A DNA stretch of 64,000 nt from Anaerocolumna jejuensis DSM 15929 (GTDB lineage: Bacteria > Bacillota > Clostridia > Lachnospirales > Lachnospiraceae): the NCBI RefSeq assembly GCF_900142215.1, contig NZ_FRAC01000006.1, positions 645,854-709,853 of the forward strand, read 5' to 3'. The notes beneath the pieces were generated by a model. It had not been told where the DNA came from, searched no databases, and worked only from the letters and a program-made list of their open reading frames with translations. Of the stretch, positions 52,249-60,904 are shown piece after piece. The translations under genes and the position numbers were made by a program. Within the stretch, counting starts at the first letter, position 1. Each line of letters begins with the position of its first letter.

Positions 52249-52956
52249 TTATTTATTATCAATCTTAAATCCAATGCCCCAGACCGTCTTAATATAGCTT
52301 TCATCATCAAATTCCTTTATTTTTTTGCGGATATTACTGATATGCACATTAATGGTATTATCCTCACCGTAATATCCGGAATTCCACACTTCCTGGTACA
52401 GCTGCTCTTTGGTATAAACGCAGTCGGGATTTTTCATTAAAAAACAGAGAATATCGAATTCATAGGCCGTCAATTCCACGGGATTATCCTTCACCAGCAC
52501 CTCCCGTGAGGAAGGCTTCAGAACAAGCTGCTTCAGCACATAATCTGCCTTTGACAGGCTGTTTGCTGCCGTATTTGCCGTTGCTGTTGAAAGCCTGCTC
52601 CTTCGGAGAAGGGCTTCCACCCTGGCCAGGACCTCTTCTCTTTCAAATGGCTTGGTCATATAATCATCGGCTCCGGCCTTTAGCATTCCTACCTTGTCCT
52701 CCAGGGAACTCTTTGCAGATATTATAAGAACAGGCACATTGGACTGCCCGCGTATTCCATCCATAAGCTTTTCCCCTGTAATTCCCGGTATCATAAGGTC
52801 CAGTATAATCAGGTCATAGGTATTCATAGACAGCAAAAGTCTGGCCTCCGTCCCGGAAAATGCCCCGGCAGTCTTATAATTTTCCTTCTCCAGATACCGC
52901 CTGACTATAAGGTTGATATCCTCATCATCCTCCACTACCAGTATGTTAGCCTCCAA
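52249..52956 (-). CDS. OmpR/PhoB family response regulator
   Basis: 235 residues from TTG 52956, placed by GGAGG eight bases upstream. The receiver domain has ILVVEDDED, the phospho-acceptor in LIILDLMIPGITG at about 53, and KPFEREEV near 102. The C-terminal winged helix contains LTAYEFDILCFLMKNP and DNTINVHISNIRKKI. It is the first gene of the cassette and likely controls it in response to the kinase three genes downstream. Confidence 0.95.
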   Translation of the reverse strand: MEANILVVEDDEDINLIVRRYLEKENYKTAGAFSGTEARLLLSMNTYDLIILDLMIPGITGEKLMDGIRGQSNVPVLIISAKSSLEDKVGMLKAGADDYMTKPFEREEVLARVEALLRRSRLSTATANTAANSLSKADYVLKQLVLKPSSREVLVKDNPVELTAYEFDILCFLMKNPDCVYTKEQLYQEVWNSGYYGEDNTINVHISNIRKKIKEFDDESYIKTVWGIGFKIDNK

Positions 52957-53028
52957 GATATTTTCCTCCCTGTTAACCGATGTTTTTTCTATTGCCTATA
53001 TTAATAAAAAATTTTAATATCCTTGAAA

Positions 53029-53064
53029 AAAACTCCTCTGCCTTTGCCACAGCAGAAGAGTTTT
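53029..53064 (-). terminator. Intrinsic terminator downstream of lepA
   Basis: AAAACTCCTCTGC and GCAGAAGAGTTTT form a 13-bp stem with one mismatch and a 10-base loop; on the minus strand it ends in seven T residues. Confidence 0.8.
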
Positions 53065-53074
53065 CATTTTAAAA

Positions 53075-53235
53075 GCCACGCATTTTGCAAGTTTACTAGT
53101 GAAACTGCCATCAGCTCCCATTGCATATCGTAAGCTTGTTTGTGATACTGCTTAAATAAAAAGATTAAAAATGCGTTGCATTTTTCAATCCAGCTCCCAT
53201 TGCATGCCACATCTGTTTGCAGATGCGGCACTGCC
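53075..53235 (-). repeat. Three tandem copies of a hairpin repeat
   Basis: On the minus strand each unit reads roughly GGCAGT-stem-loop-stem-ATGC, the last two followed by AATGGGAGCTG. Units lie at 53191-53235, 53112-53151 and 53075-53109. The conserved flanks enclose stems that differ between copies but still pair (ATCTG with CAGAT in one, ATC with GAT in another). A fourth copy lies upstream of lepA at 55118-55152. Confidence 0.65.
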
Positions 53236-53269
53236 ATAAATCAGGATGTGAAATGCTTTTTATTTCACA

Positions 53270-55078
53270 CTAATCCTCATCTAACTTCAGGACACTCATG
53301 AATGCCTTCTGTGGTATCTCAACATTACCTACCTGACGCATACGCTTCTTGCCTTCCTTCTGCTTCTCAAGGAGCTTTCTCTTACGGGATATATCGCCGC
53401 CGTAACACTTGGCAAGTACGTCCTTTCTCATAGCTTTTACCGTTTCCCTGGCAATGATCTTACTTCCGACTGCTGCCTGAATTGGAATTTCAAAGAGCTG
53501 TCTGGGTATCTCTTCCTTCAGCTTCTCACACATTTTCCTGCCGCGCTCATAAGCAGATTCCCCATGTACGATAAAGGAAAGCGCATCCACTTCTTCCTTA
53601 TTAATGAGGATATCCAGCTTCACAAGCTCTGACCGGACATATCCTTTCACTTCATAATCAAAGGATGCATAGCCTTTGGATCTGGATTTTAAGGCATCAA
53701 AAAAGTCATAGATAATTTCATTCAAAGGAAGTTCATATTTTAACAGCGCCCTGGTAGTTTCCATATATTCCATGCCAAGATAAATACCTCTTCTTTCCTG
53801 GCATAAATTCATAATGGCGCCGACAAATTCCGTCGTCACCATAATTTCCGCACTTACCATGGGTTCTTCCATATACTCAATTTCGGAAGGGTCGGGTAAA
53901 TTGGACGGATTGGTTATCTCAAGTACCTGTCCGTCGGTTTTATGAACCTTATATACTACACCCGGAGCTGTTGTTACAATGTCCAGGTTATATTCTCTTT
54001 CCAGTCTTTCCTGTATGATTTCAAGATGCAAAAGTCCCAGAAAACCGCAGCGGAATCCAAAGCCCAAAGCCGCAGAGGTTTCCGGCTCGAATTGGAGTGC
54101 CGCATCATTTAACTGGAGCTTCTCCAGCGCATCCCTCAAATCAGGATATTTGGCACCGTCTGCCGGGTACATACCGCAGTAGACCATGGAATTTACCTTT
54201 TTATAACCGGGAAGTGCTTCTTTACAGGGGTTATCCGCATCTGTTACCGTATCTCCGACTCTGGTATCCCGCACATTCTTAAGGCTGGCTGTAATATATC
54301 CTACCATACCGGCTGTCAGTTCTTCACAGGGAATAAACTGACCTGCTCCAAAGGTTCCGATTTCCACTACTTCGGCACTGGCTCCTGTTGCCATCATTTT
54401 GATGTCAGTTCCCCTTGTAATCTTTCCTTCCACTACACGGCAGAATATGATAACGCCTTTGTAGGAATCATATTTGGAATCAAATATCAGTGCCTTTAAG
54501 GGAGCATTCACATCACCTTTGGGCGGAGATATCTTTGATACGATCTGCTCCAATACTTCTTCAACATTGGTTCCCATCTTGGCGGATATTAAAGGGGCAT
54601 CCTGTGCCTCCAGGCCGATTACGTCTTCGATTTCTGCCTTTACCCTCTCTGGCTCGGCACTGGGAAGGTCTATCTTATTAATAACAGGCATGATATCCAA
54701 ATTATGGTCAAGTGCCAGATATACATTGGCAAGGGTCTGGGCCTCGATTCCCTGTGCGGCATCTACGACCAGTATTGCTCCCTCACAGGCTGCCAGGCTT
54801 CTGGATACCTCATAATTAAAATCCACATGTCCCGGCGTATCAATGAGATTAAAGATATATTCTTCTCCGTTCTTCGCCTTGTAGACGGTCCTTACCGCCT
54901 GGGCCTTTATGGTAATGCCTCTTTCCCGCTCCAGTTCCATATTGTCCAGAACCTGAGCCTGCATTTCCCTGCTGGTAAGTAACCCTGTCTTTTCTATAAT
55001 ACGATCCGCAAGGGTTGATTTGCCGTGATCTATATGAGCAATGATGCAAAAATTGCGAATATTGCTTTGTTCAATCAT
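53270..55078 (-). CDS. lepA: Elongation factor 4 (LepA)
   Basis: 602 residues, the normal LepA length. The G domain has AHIDHGKSTLADRI at about 16-29, DTPGHVDF near 80 and NKIDLPSA near 134. The EF-G-like domains follow, then the LepA C-terminal domain with GGDISRKRKLLEKQKEGKKR-type sequence near the end. It back-translocates or rescues stalled ribosomes. Its own promoter lies at 55203-55231. Confidence 0.97.
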   Translation of the reverse strand: MIEQSNIRNFCIIAHIDHGKSTLADRIIEKTGLLTSREMQAQVLDNMELERERGITIKAQAVRTVYKAKNGEEYIFNLIDTPGHVDFNYEVSRSLAACEGAILVVDAAQGIEAQTLANVYLALDHNLDIMPVINKIDLPSAEPERVKAEIEDVIGLEAQDAPLISAKMGTNVEEVLEQIVSKISPPKGDVNAPLKALIFDSKYDSYKGVIIFCRVVEGKITRGTDIKMMATGASAEVVEIGTFGAGQFIPCEELTAGMVGYITASLKNVRDTRVGDTVTDADNPCKEALPGYKKVNSMVYCGMYPADGAKYPDLRDALEKLQLNDAALQFEPETSAALGFGFRCGFLGLLHLEIIQERLEREYNLDIVTTAPGVVYKVHKTDGQVLEITNPSNLPDPSEIEYMEEPMVSAEIMVTTEFVGAIMNLCQERRGIYLGMEYMETTRALLKYELPLNEIIYDFFDALKSRSKGYASFDYEVKGYVRSELVKLDILINKEEVDALSFIVHGESAYERGRKMCEKLKEEIPRQLFEIPIQAAVGSKIIARETVKAMRKDVLAKCYGGDISRKRKLLEKQKEGKKRMRQVGNVEIPQKAFMSVLKLDED

Positions 55079-55117
55079 TTATGTTCCTCCTGCCAATATA
55101 AAATAATCCCTTTAATA

Positions 55118-55152
55118 CCCATGCATACCGCAAGCTCTCCTGCGATTCTGCC
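55118..55152 (-). repeat. Fourth copy of the hairpin repeat, upstream of lepA
   Basis: On the minus strand GGCAGAATCGCAGG, then AGCTTGCGGTATGCATGGG. CGCA pairs with TGCG, and GCA with TGC outside. It lies in the lepA leader, between promoter and ribosome site. Confidence 0.6.
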
Positions 55153-55202
55153 AAAACAATATTAATCTTTTTTCAAACCTTTTAAATTCGGTCAATATGG
55201 GT

Positions 55203-55231
55203 ATTATAGCATATCAGACTGGCAGTGACAA
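55203..55231 (-). promoter_or_regulatory. Sigma-A promoter of lepA
   Basis: Minus-strand TTGTCA (55226-55231), 17 bases, TATAAT (55203-55208). The leader is about 115 bases and includes the hairpin repeat. Confidence 0.8.
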
Positions 55232-55264
55232 GAATTTTGAATACTTAAGTCCGGTAATCCTCCG

Positions 55265-56623
55265 TTAATTTTTTCCGGATAATACCTGATTTAATACTTC
55301 AGCCAGGTATTTCATAGAATTTTTCTCTTCTGCCACGGTATTATTGCTGGTCCCTACTTCCGCTAGCAGCGATTTTTCACGCAGATGCAGGTTAAAGCGG
55401 AAGCCCTTTAGATAATTCTTATACATATATCCCGGAAACAATTCCCTTCCCTTAAGCTGAAGCTGCAGACTAAAAGCTAAATTTGCCTGGAGATAGGGAT
55501 TATACAGGTTGGCAATATCCTCATTCTTGGAATTTCTGCTCAGCCCATTAAACAGCATCACATTGGCGACCTTCTCGCCATTTATGGTGACAGCCCTCTT
55601 ATTGCCGCCATCCCTATGCAAATCAATTAATACCTCTATGGTAGGATTCTTGTCAATAATCTTGGTCACACCATCCTTTGCATAATTATAAGCCAGATTA
55701 CGGTCCAAATATCCCCCCATCATATCATATTTCGTTTTATCATGAATAACATTATACCCATAGGTCTTCTCCAGAAGATCGGTCAGTACATTTCCTACCC
55801 CGACAACGGTATCCTCCTCTGCTCCTTCCCTGCTGTCGGCAAAAGCCTCCTGGGAGTGGGTGTGGTAAATCAGTATCTGCGGCTTGTCTGCTTTTGCTTT
55901 TAATGTCATATCTTTATCCAAAAGCTTTTTTGCATCAAACAGGGATTCCTTAATGGATGTGCTCTTATCCAGGATATAAAAATTATTATATAAAAAAGCT
56001 TTGTTTTCAAGCTGGTTCAGCGTATAGTGCTCACCGCTGCCCGAACTGACCGCCTGCTTCGCATAGTCATCCATCGAGCTGGTATCTTCATTTTCCATGT
56101 AGAATTCACCGTTTATAATGTCAACGGGAAGCATGGTGCTGCTAATGCCCTGTGATTCCGTTTCGACTGCCCCATCATCTGTCCCACTGTTTGCAGCAGT
56201 TTCTTCGCCTGCCGCTCTTGCTCCCTGCATAATTAAGTTCAAATATTCGGTCGGTCCCATAAGGGTATGATTATTTGTCGTATAAAGAAGAGGATTGTTT
56301 TCTATGTACTGCCTTTCACTGGTGGTATCCGCCCTGGCTACGTATTCGTTTATAGGAAAACTATGTATGATTCCGTTAAAAGCATATCCGCTGCTGTCTC
56401 CGTTTGTATATTCCACGTAGTGCAGCAGAGGGCTGTGTGTTTCCAAAACATAATTAGAAAGAACCGTTACAAATTTTTTCTTTAAAGACTCACTCGATTT
56501 CGCCAGACTGTTATTGCCGAGTACATTGATTCCCTTAATCAGTACTGTAAAACTTAGTATTAGTATAATTGTCCATAATGTCATAAAGAAAAATCTTTCA
56601 GCCTTATAGCGATATCTTCTCAT
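55265..56623 (-). CDS. spoIIP: Stage II sporulation protein P
   Basis: 452 residues with one N-terminal membrane helix at about 13-35. The catalytic domain has ILIYHTHSQEAF near 250 and IDLHRDGGNKR near 335, the metal-binding and amidase/endopeptidase residues of SpoIIP. LHLREKSLLAEVGTSNNT near the end is also conserved. With SpoIID and SpoIIM it degrades peptidoglycan during engulfment. It lies between gpr and lepA as in Bacillus, and its expression is expected in the mother cell during sporulation. Confidence 0.94.
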   Translation of the reverse strand: MRRYRYKAERFFFMTLWTIILILSFTVLIKGINVLGNNSLAKSSESLKKKFVTVLSNYVLETHSPLLHYVEYTNGDSSGYAFNGIIHSFPINEYVARADTTSERQYIENNPLLYTTNNHTLMGPTEYLNLIMQGARAAGEETAANSGTDDGAVETESQGISSTMLPVDIINGEFYMENEDTSSMDDYAKQAVSSGSGEHYTLNQLENKAFLYNNFYILDKSTSIKESLFDAKKLLDKDMTLKAKADKPQILIYHTHSQEAFADSREGAEEDTVVGVGNVLTDLLEKTYGYNVIHDKTKYDMMGGYLDRNLAYNYAKDGVTKIIDKNPTIEVLIDLHRDGGNKRAVTINGEKVANVMLFNGLSRNSKNEDIANLYNPYLQANLAFSLQLQLKGRELFPGYMYKNYLKGFRFNLHLREKSLLAEVGTSNNTVAEEKNSMKYLAEVLNQVLSGKN

Positions 56624-56827
56624 AGCAAACTCCTCATAAAGTATTAAGTATTAAAAAGTAACACCTTATTTATCATATGCTTCACATTTTTATCTGATAA
56701 CATTTCCAGGTTATTTTAAGAAAATTTTAAGACATGCTCCGTATTCCAGAATAAAACAACCTATTTTCCCCCAAATTTCACAGCATCAGGATAAGGTTAT
56801 GAGATAAGATTTTAGGATAAACTAAAA

Positions 56828-56873
56828 AAACTATGGCTATCCTATAAGATTGCCATCCGGTAAGCTGTAGTTT
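56828..56873 (-). terminator. Possible terminator between the near-palindrome and spoIIP
   Basis: AAACTA with TAGTTT, and TGGC with GCCA inside, form a loose hairpin; on the minus strand TAGTTTTTTTAG follows. Confidence 0.4.
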
Positions 56874-57081
56874 CTTCCTAATACAATTATCTTTGAAATT
56901 CAATTTAAACAGAAACAAATTATAATTAACTTAAATATCAAATCCTTGATTCAGGTGGTATAAATTAGCCTTAGCTTACCTCTATGTATTCTCCAGGTAC
57001 ACATTCTATAAACATGCTATTCTGACACCCGAATAATTCTTAAATGATTATCAGCAAATGTCCTGCTTCAATATAACAACA

Positions 57082-57292
57082 GGCAGTTTGCACAAAATAG
57101 AAAGTTTCCTGCGCCTATGGAAATGTATTAGAAGTCCTTTTCTCTGAAGCTTTTGTGCTATATCCTCAAACAGATTGTTTGAGCGTAGCGAGTTATCTGT
57201 TTGATGATATGTCCAGCACAAAAGCTTCAGAGAATTAGGACTTCTTATACATTGGAATGAAGCAGGAAGCTTTCTATTTTGTGCAAACTGCC
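57082..57292. repeat. 211-bp imperfect palindrome with 23-bp perfect terminal inverted repeats
   Basis: The first 23 bases starting GGCAGTTTGCACAAAATAG are exactly repeated in inverse at the other end. Further in, TTCCTGC, AATGTAT, AGAAGTCCT, TCTCTGAAGCTTTTGTGCT and CAAACAGAT are also matched on both arms with small bulges, up to a central loop GAGCGTAGCGAG. It would fold into a rod-shaped RNA or cruciform about 100 bp long. There is no coding frame and no clear target-site duplication. Confidence 0.85.
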
Positions 57293-57389
57293 GTCCCCTT
57301 TTGAAAAACTAACCTTTTGCCAATCAAACCATTCTTATCTATAAATTATATAAACATCCTATTTATAAAAACCATCTTCATAAAAATTA

Positions 57390-58298
57390 TTATACAAAGC
57401 TTTGGTTTAAAGCCTCAGAAACTGTATAGCTGATTTGTTTAACCGCTTCATCAATGTTTTTAGGCGTTACAAACAAATTACGCATGCTCTGCTCACCAAG
57501 TTCACTGGTAAACTGATTAATCTCCTGTTCTTTAAACCCCTGCCCCTGCATAAACTGCTCCATGGAATCCATTACAATGGTGGCCGCATCCACAACCGTA
57601 GGAATACCTAAGGCTATCGTATCGACTCCAAGGCTTTCTTTGTTAAGTGCCTTTCGGTTATTGCCAACTCCTGACCCCGGGCTGATGCCGGTGTCCGTTA
57701 TCTGGATTGTCTTATTGACCCTGCTTACACTTCTTGCAGCCAGTGCATCTATCACCACGACCAATTTCGGTTTGGTCTCCTGAATAATTCCCTTTAAAAT
57801 CTCACTGGTTTCCATACCTGTCTGGGCCATGACCCCCGGTGCTATGGCACTGATATTTCCCATCTTATTCTTAGTAAGAAACTCGTCTCCATATTCTTCC
57901 TTCAAATGCCGTGTCACCAGAAGATTATCCACTACCTGGGGGCCAAGTGCATCGGGAGTGACCTCTCTGTTACCAAGCCCTGCCACCAGGATTTCTTTTC
58001 CGCTTACTTCACCGGCCATTTGTCTGATATACTTGGCGACCTCCTTGGCTATGGGTTCCTGAAAGCTCTCATCCTTCACATCAAGATTTGCAGCCTCTAT
58101 TGTAATATAGGTACCAATCGGTTTTCCCATGGCTTTGGAGCCTCTCTCATCCTTGATCGTAACTGTCGTTACCTTTACATCCCTTTTTTTATTGTATTCT
58201 TCTTTTAACAGGACTCCCTGTATTTCAACATCGTCCTCGGGAAAAGTTTCCCTGGCTTCCAATGCCAGGTCAGTCCTTGGCATATTTAATTTACCCAT
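57390..58298 (-). CDS. gpr: Germination protease GPR (spore endopeptidase)
   Basis: 302 residues. MPRTDLALEARE near the N-terminus resembles the conserved pro-region and processing site. ILVAGLGNREVTPDALGPQVVDNLLVTRH-type sequence in adjacent blocks and GISPGSGVGNNRKALNKESLGVDTIALGIPTVVDAATI-type sequence in successive motifs are diagnostic, as is the aspartate in VVVIDALAARS. It degrades small acid-soluble proteins in germinating spores. It is divergent from rpsT, the conserved arrangement, and AAGGAGGA lies before ATG 58298. Confidence 0.93.
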   Translation of the reverse strand: MGKLNMPRTDLALEARETFPEDDVEIQGVLLKEEYNKKRDVKVTTVTIKDERGSKAMGKPIGTYITIEAANLDVKDESFQEPIAKEVAKYIRQMAGEVSGKEILVAGLGNREVTPDALGPQVVDNLLVTRHLKEEYGDEFLTKNKMGNISAIAPGVMAQTGMETSEILKGIIQETKPKLVVVIDALAARSVSRVNKTIQITDTGISPGSGVGNNRKALNKESLGVDTIALGIPTVVDAATIVMDSMEQFMQGQGFKEQEINQFTSELGEQSMRNLFVTPKNIDEAVKQISYTVSEALNQSFV

Positions 58299-58362
58299 TG
58301 GATATAATTCCTCCTTCTATGTTCTTGTTATTTATTTTTTGCATATTTTTTGAATTTATGTA

Positions 58363-58391
58363 TTGACATAGGTTAGGCTTTATAATACTAT
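58363..58391 (+). promoter_or_regulatory. Sigma-A promoter of rpsT
   Basis: TTGACA (58363-58368), 17 bases, TACTAT (58386-58391), with a second overlapping TATAAT. The leader of about 80 bases contains a GTCCGTGTCCGGAT stretch that may form a hairpin. Confidence 0.75.
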
Positions 58392-58479
58392 ATAATGGTA
58401 TGTTTACATTAGAACGTCCGTGTCCGGATTTAATGAAACAAAGAATCAAAATTTAAATATAGTTGTGGAGGTGTACGAT

Positions 58480-58743
58480 TTGGCTAACATTAAATCTGCT
58501 AAGAAACGTATTTTAGTGAATGAAACAAAAGCGTTAAGAAATAAGGCTATCAAGTCTAAAGTTAAGACTACAATAAAGAAAGTAGATGCCGCTGTGGCTG
58601 CCGGTGACAAAGAACTTGCTAAGACAAGCTTACTTGCTGCTATTTCTGAGATTGATAAAGCAACATCCAAAGGCGTTTATCACAAGAATACTGCTTCAAG
58701 AAAAGTTTCCCGTTTAAGCAAAGCTGTTAATACTCTTGCTTAG
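58480..58743 (+). CDS. rpsT: 30S ribosomal protein S20
   Basis: 87 residues from TTG 58480, placed by GGAGGTG about seven bases upstream; translation gives the normal start MANIKSAKKRILVNE. A frame extending to 58420 adds 20 residues unlike S20. The basic helical protein binds 16S rRNA early in 30S assembly. A bidirectional terminator follows. Confidence 0.96.
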   Translation: MANIKSAKKRILVNETKALRNKAIKSKVKTTIKKVDAAVAAGDKELAKTSLLAAISEIDKATSKGVYHKNTASRKVSRLSKAVNTLA

Positions 58744-58795
58744 GAAATAAGAATCTGAAACCAACCCATTCAGATTTATAATAAATAGAAAAAGA

Positions 58796-58824
58796 GAGCC
58801 GGCTGCTAAGCAGCCGGCTCTTTT
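58796..58824. terminator. Bidirectional terminator between rpsT and the chemotaxis receptor
   Basis: GAGCCGGCTGC and GCAGCCGGCTC form a perfect 11-bp GC-rich stem with a 3-base loop, flanked by AAAAAGA before and TTTTC after, so it works on both strands. Confidence 0.92.
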
Positions 58825-60543
58825 CTATTCTTTTACTTTGAAAACGGAAACTGCTTTATGAAGGCTTTCCGCAATCATTGCCTGATTCTGTGCCATTTTA
58901 GACATGTCTTCGATTGACTTCGAGGTTATGTCCATTCGTTTTAATATTTCTTCCGAGCTTTGCGCTGTTCCTTCCATATTACCTGCTATACTTTGGACTA
59001 CACTGCTGATTTCTTCCGTTGATGCATTAAGCTCCTCCGACATGGAGGCCGTATCCTGGGAAAGTCCATTTACATAGATAGCATCTTTCTCATAGCTTTC
59101 ACCGGTTTCAATAAATAAATCATAGTCCTCGCGTACCCTGTTATCTACAAACTGCAATACTTCCCTTGAATTCTCAGCCAGATCATTTACTGAGCTGATG
59201 ACCTTTCCCACAAGCTCTGCAATATCCTTTACATAATTGGTGGACTGCTCTGCCAGACTTCTTATTTCATCGGCAACCACAGCAAAGCCTCTGCCGTGTT
59301 CCCCTGCCCTTGCTGCCTCAATTGCCGCATTGAGGGATAAGAGGTTTGTTTGTTCCGCGATGGAAGCAATGGAGCTTGCAATTATGGATATTTCCTCCAC
59401 TACTTTGGATTTTTCAATGGACTGCTGTATCTTCTCTTCCTTTTCACTATATAGTTCATCTGCCAGCTTTCTGGATTTCACTCCGTTATCTTTGATGCTT
59501 ACGGCACGGTCTTTAATCTCCAAAGAGTGCATGCTGCCATCGGAAGAATTGGTTGCAAGCTGGGTTACGCCGGAATTGACCTGATCTATGGTTGCCGTGA
59601 GTTCTTCTGTGGCGGTTTTCACATCCAGGATTCCGCTTACAATGTTTTCTGTGTTGGAGTTAATGGCCGTAAAGGTAGTTGAAACCTCCTCGATAGCGGC
59701 AGAAAGCTGCTGGCTGGAGGCTGCTACTTCCATGGTCTTATCCATAATATCCGACACCGTATTTCTCATTCTTTCCTGAGCCTTTCCCATAGACAGAAGC
59801 ATCTTTCCAAATTCGTCATTGCTTCTGGAGTGTACCTTATAGGTCAGGTCTCCGTTTTCCAAAGCCTGGGCAAAGAGTAATCCCGTTTTTAAATTCTTTG
59901 TTATGAGGAAGGAAATAGCGAAACCAAATCCCAAGGCTGCAAATCCGCCAAGGACAGAGAATAAAATTGTGACAAAGCTTACCTTGTAAACGCTGTCTTT
60001 ATTCTCTTTATTTTTGCTTTCCGCTATTTTCTGGTTCGTTCCAACCATTTTGTCCAGCTGTTCCTGCATTGTAAGCCTGCTTTTTTCATTTTCTGCCAGC
60101 ATGCCTTTTGCCATGGTATTGTTGCCTTGAGACACATATTTAAGAATTTCTTCCCTGGAATCTCTATATTTGGTAAGCTCATCCTTATAGGTATCCCATG
60201 CATTTTTATTATCCGCTTTCAGAAGATTCTTTTCATAGCCGTTCATTAACAATGTATTCTTTGTTTTCAGATTATCAATCAGAGGAATTATTGTATTTGT
60301 CGTCGCCATATCCTGAGCATATACCACCTCCAATAAATAAGCTTTAATCTGCAGGTTATTCTCCTTAATCTGATGCAGAATGTCAATGCTTTTCAGGTTA
60401 TAGCCGTACATGTCTTCGCCATTCTTTGAAACCCTGTTCACACTGGTGGATGCTATAATTCCAGTAGAAATAACGAATACTAAAATAATGAGAAAGCTGA
60501 GTATCAGCTTTACCCTGACTGATAGATTTTTCAATAGCTTCAT
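58825..60543 (-). CDS. Methyl-accepting chemotaxis protein
   Basis: 572 residues. A membrane helix at about 10-32, a four-helix-bundle ligand domain of about 150 residues, a second helix near 190-212, HAMP, then the cytoplasmic signalling domain with the hairpin tip IASSIASIAEQTNLLSLNAAIEAARAGEHGRGFAVVADEIRSLAEQS in separate consecutive motifs. It relays signals to CheA/CheW. The usual SD AGGAGG is 47 bases from the ATG, with a hairpin between them. No other chemotaxis gene is in the window. Confidence 0.95.
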   Translation of the reverse strand: MKLLKNLSVRVKLILSFLIILVFVISTGIIASTSVNRVSKNGEDMYGYNLKSIDILHQIKENNLQIKAYLLEVVYAQDMATTNTIIPLIDNLKTKNTLLMNGYEKNLLKADNKNAWDTYKDELTKYRDSREEILKYVSQGNNTMAKGMLAENEKSRLTMQEQLDKMVGTNQKIAESKNKENKDSVYKVSFVTILFSVLGGFAALGFGFAISFLITKNLKTGLLFAQALENGDLTYKVHSRSNDEFGKMLLSMGKAQERMRNTVSDIMDKTMEVAASSQQLSAAIEEVSTTFTAINSNTENIVSGILDVKTATEELTATIDQVNSGVTQLATNSSDGSMHSLEIKDRAVSIKDNGVKSRKLADELYSEKEEKIQQSIEKSKVVEEISIIASSIASIAEQTNLLSLNAAIEAARAGEHGRGFAVVADEIRSLAEQSTNYVKDIAELVGKVISSVNDLAENSREVLQFVDNRVREDYDLFIETGESYEKDAIYVNGLSQDTASMSEELNASTEEISSVVQSIAGNMEGTAQSSEEILKRMDITSKSIEDMSKMAQNQAMIAESLHKAVSVFKVKE

Positions 60544-60806
60544 AAATAAATTTAATATATAGACAGCTTAACTGCTTCCTATATATTTCTCCTCCTACGT
60601 AATTTATTATCTTCTGTCAATATTACTTTATTAAATAAATAATTTCAAGTTTAATTAATTTGAATTTGCCTGTCAATAACAAAACTGCCATATTAAGAAT
60701 AATTTTTTTTACTTTGATAAAACTTTATAAAATATAGTAAGAAAGGCATATATCTTTGCTTTGAAAATAAGTGAAATAAAAAATTATTAAATTTTAGAAA
60801 ATTGTA

Positions 60807-60835
60807 TTGCATTAAATTAATTAATGTGGCATAAT
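60807..60835 (+). promoter_or_regulatory. Promoter of sodA
   Basis: TTGCAT (60807-60812), 17 bases, CATAAT (60830-60835). About 60 bases of leader follow, including the possible Fur site, before AAAAGGAG and ATG 60905. Confidence 0.65.
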
Positions 60836-60856
60836 GTAATCACATTAAATAATATT

Positions 60857-60871
60857 AATTCTCATTATCAT
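60857..60871 (+). promoter_or_regulatory. Fur-box-like site before sodA
   Basis: One half is a full ATTATCA; the other half (TAATTCT) matches the 7-1-7 TGATAAT-N-ATTATCA consensus at four of seven positions. It lies downstream of the predicted promoter, where a repressor would block transcription. Confidence 0.4.
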
Positions 60872-60904
60872 TAAATATACTATTATAAAAAGGAGTGACT
60901 GATT

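Larger units (their letters stand above)
52957..53269. other. Intergenic region after lepA with terminator and three hairpin repeats
   Basis: No gene. It contains the promoter and ribosome site of the response regulator, the terminator at 53029-53064 and three related repeat units at 53075-53109, 53112-53151 and 53191-53235. Confidence 0.65.
56624..57389. other. 766-bp gene-free region between gpr and spoIIP
   Basis: Holds a terminator-like hairpin at 56828-56873 and the 211-bp near-palindrome at 57082-57292. The rest is AT-rich with no open frame of note. The spoIIP promoter should lie here but no sigma-E consensus stood out. Confidence 0.65.
60544..60904. other. Divergent control region between the chemotaxis receptor and sodA
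   Basis: 361 bases, very AT-rich. On the minus side TTGAAA (60643-60648), 17 bases, TAATAT (60620-60625) forms a promoter for the receptor gene. AGGAGG lies at 60591-60596, and a hairpin ATATATAG/CTATATAT at 60555-60562/60579-60586 separates it from ATG 60543. On the plus side are the sodA promoter and Fur-box-like site listed separately. Confidence 0.6.
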
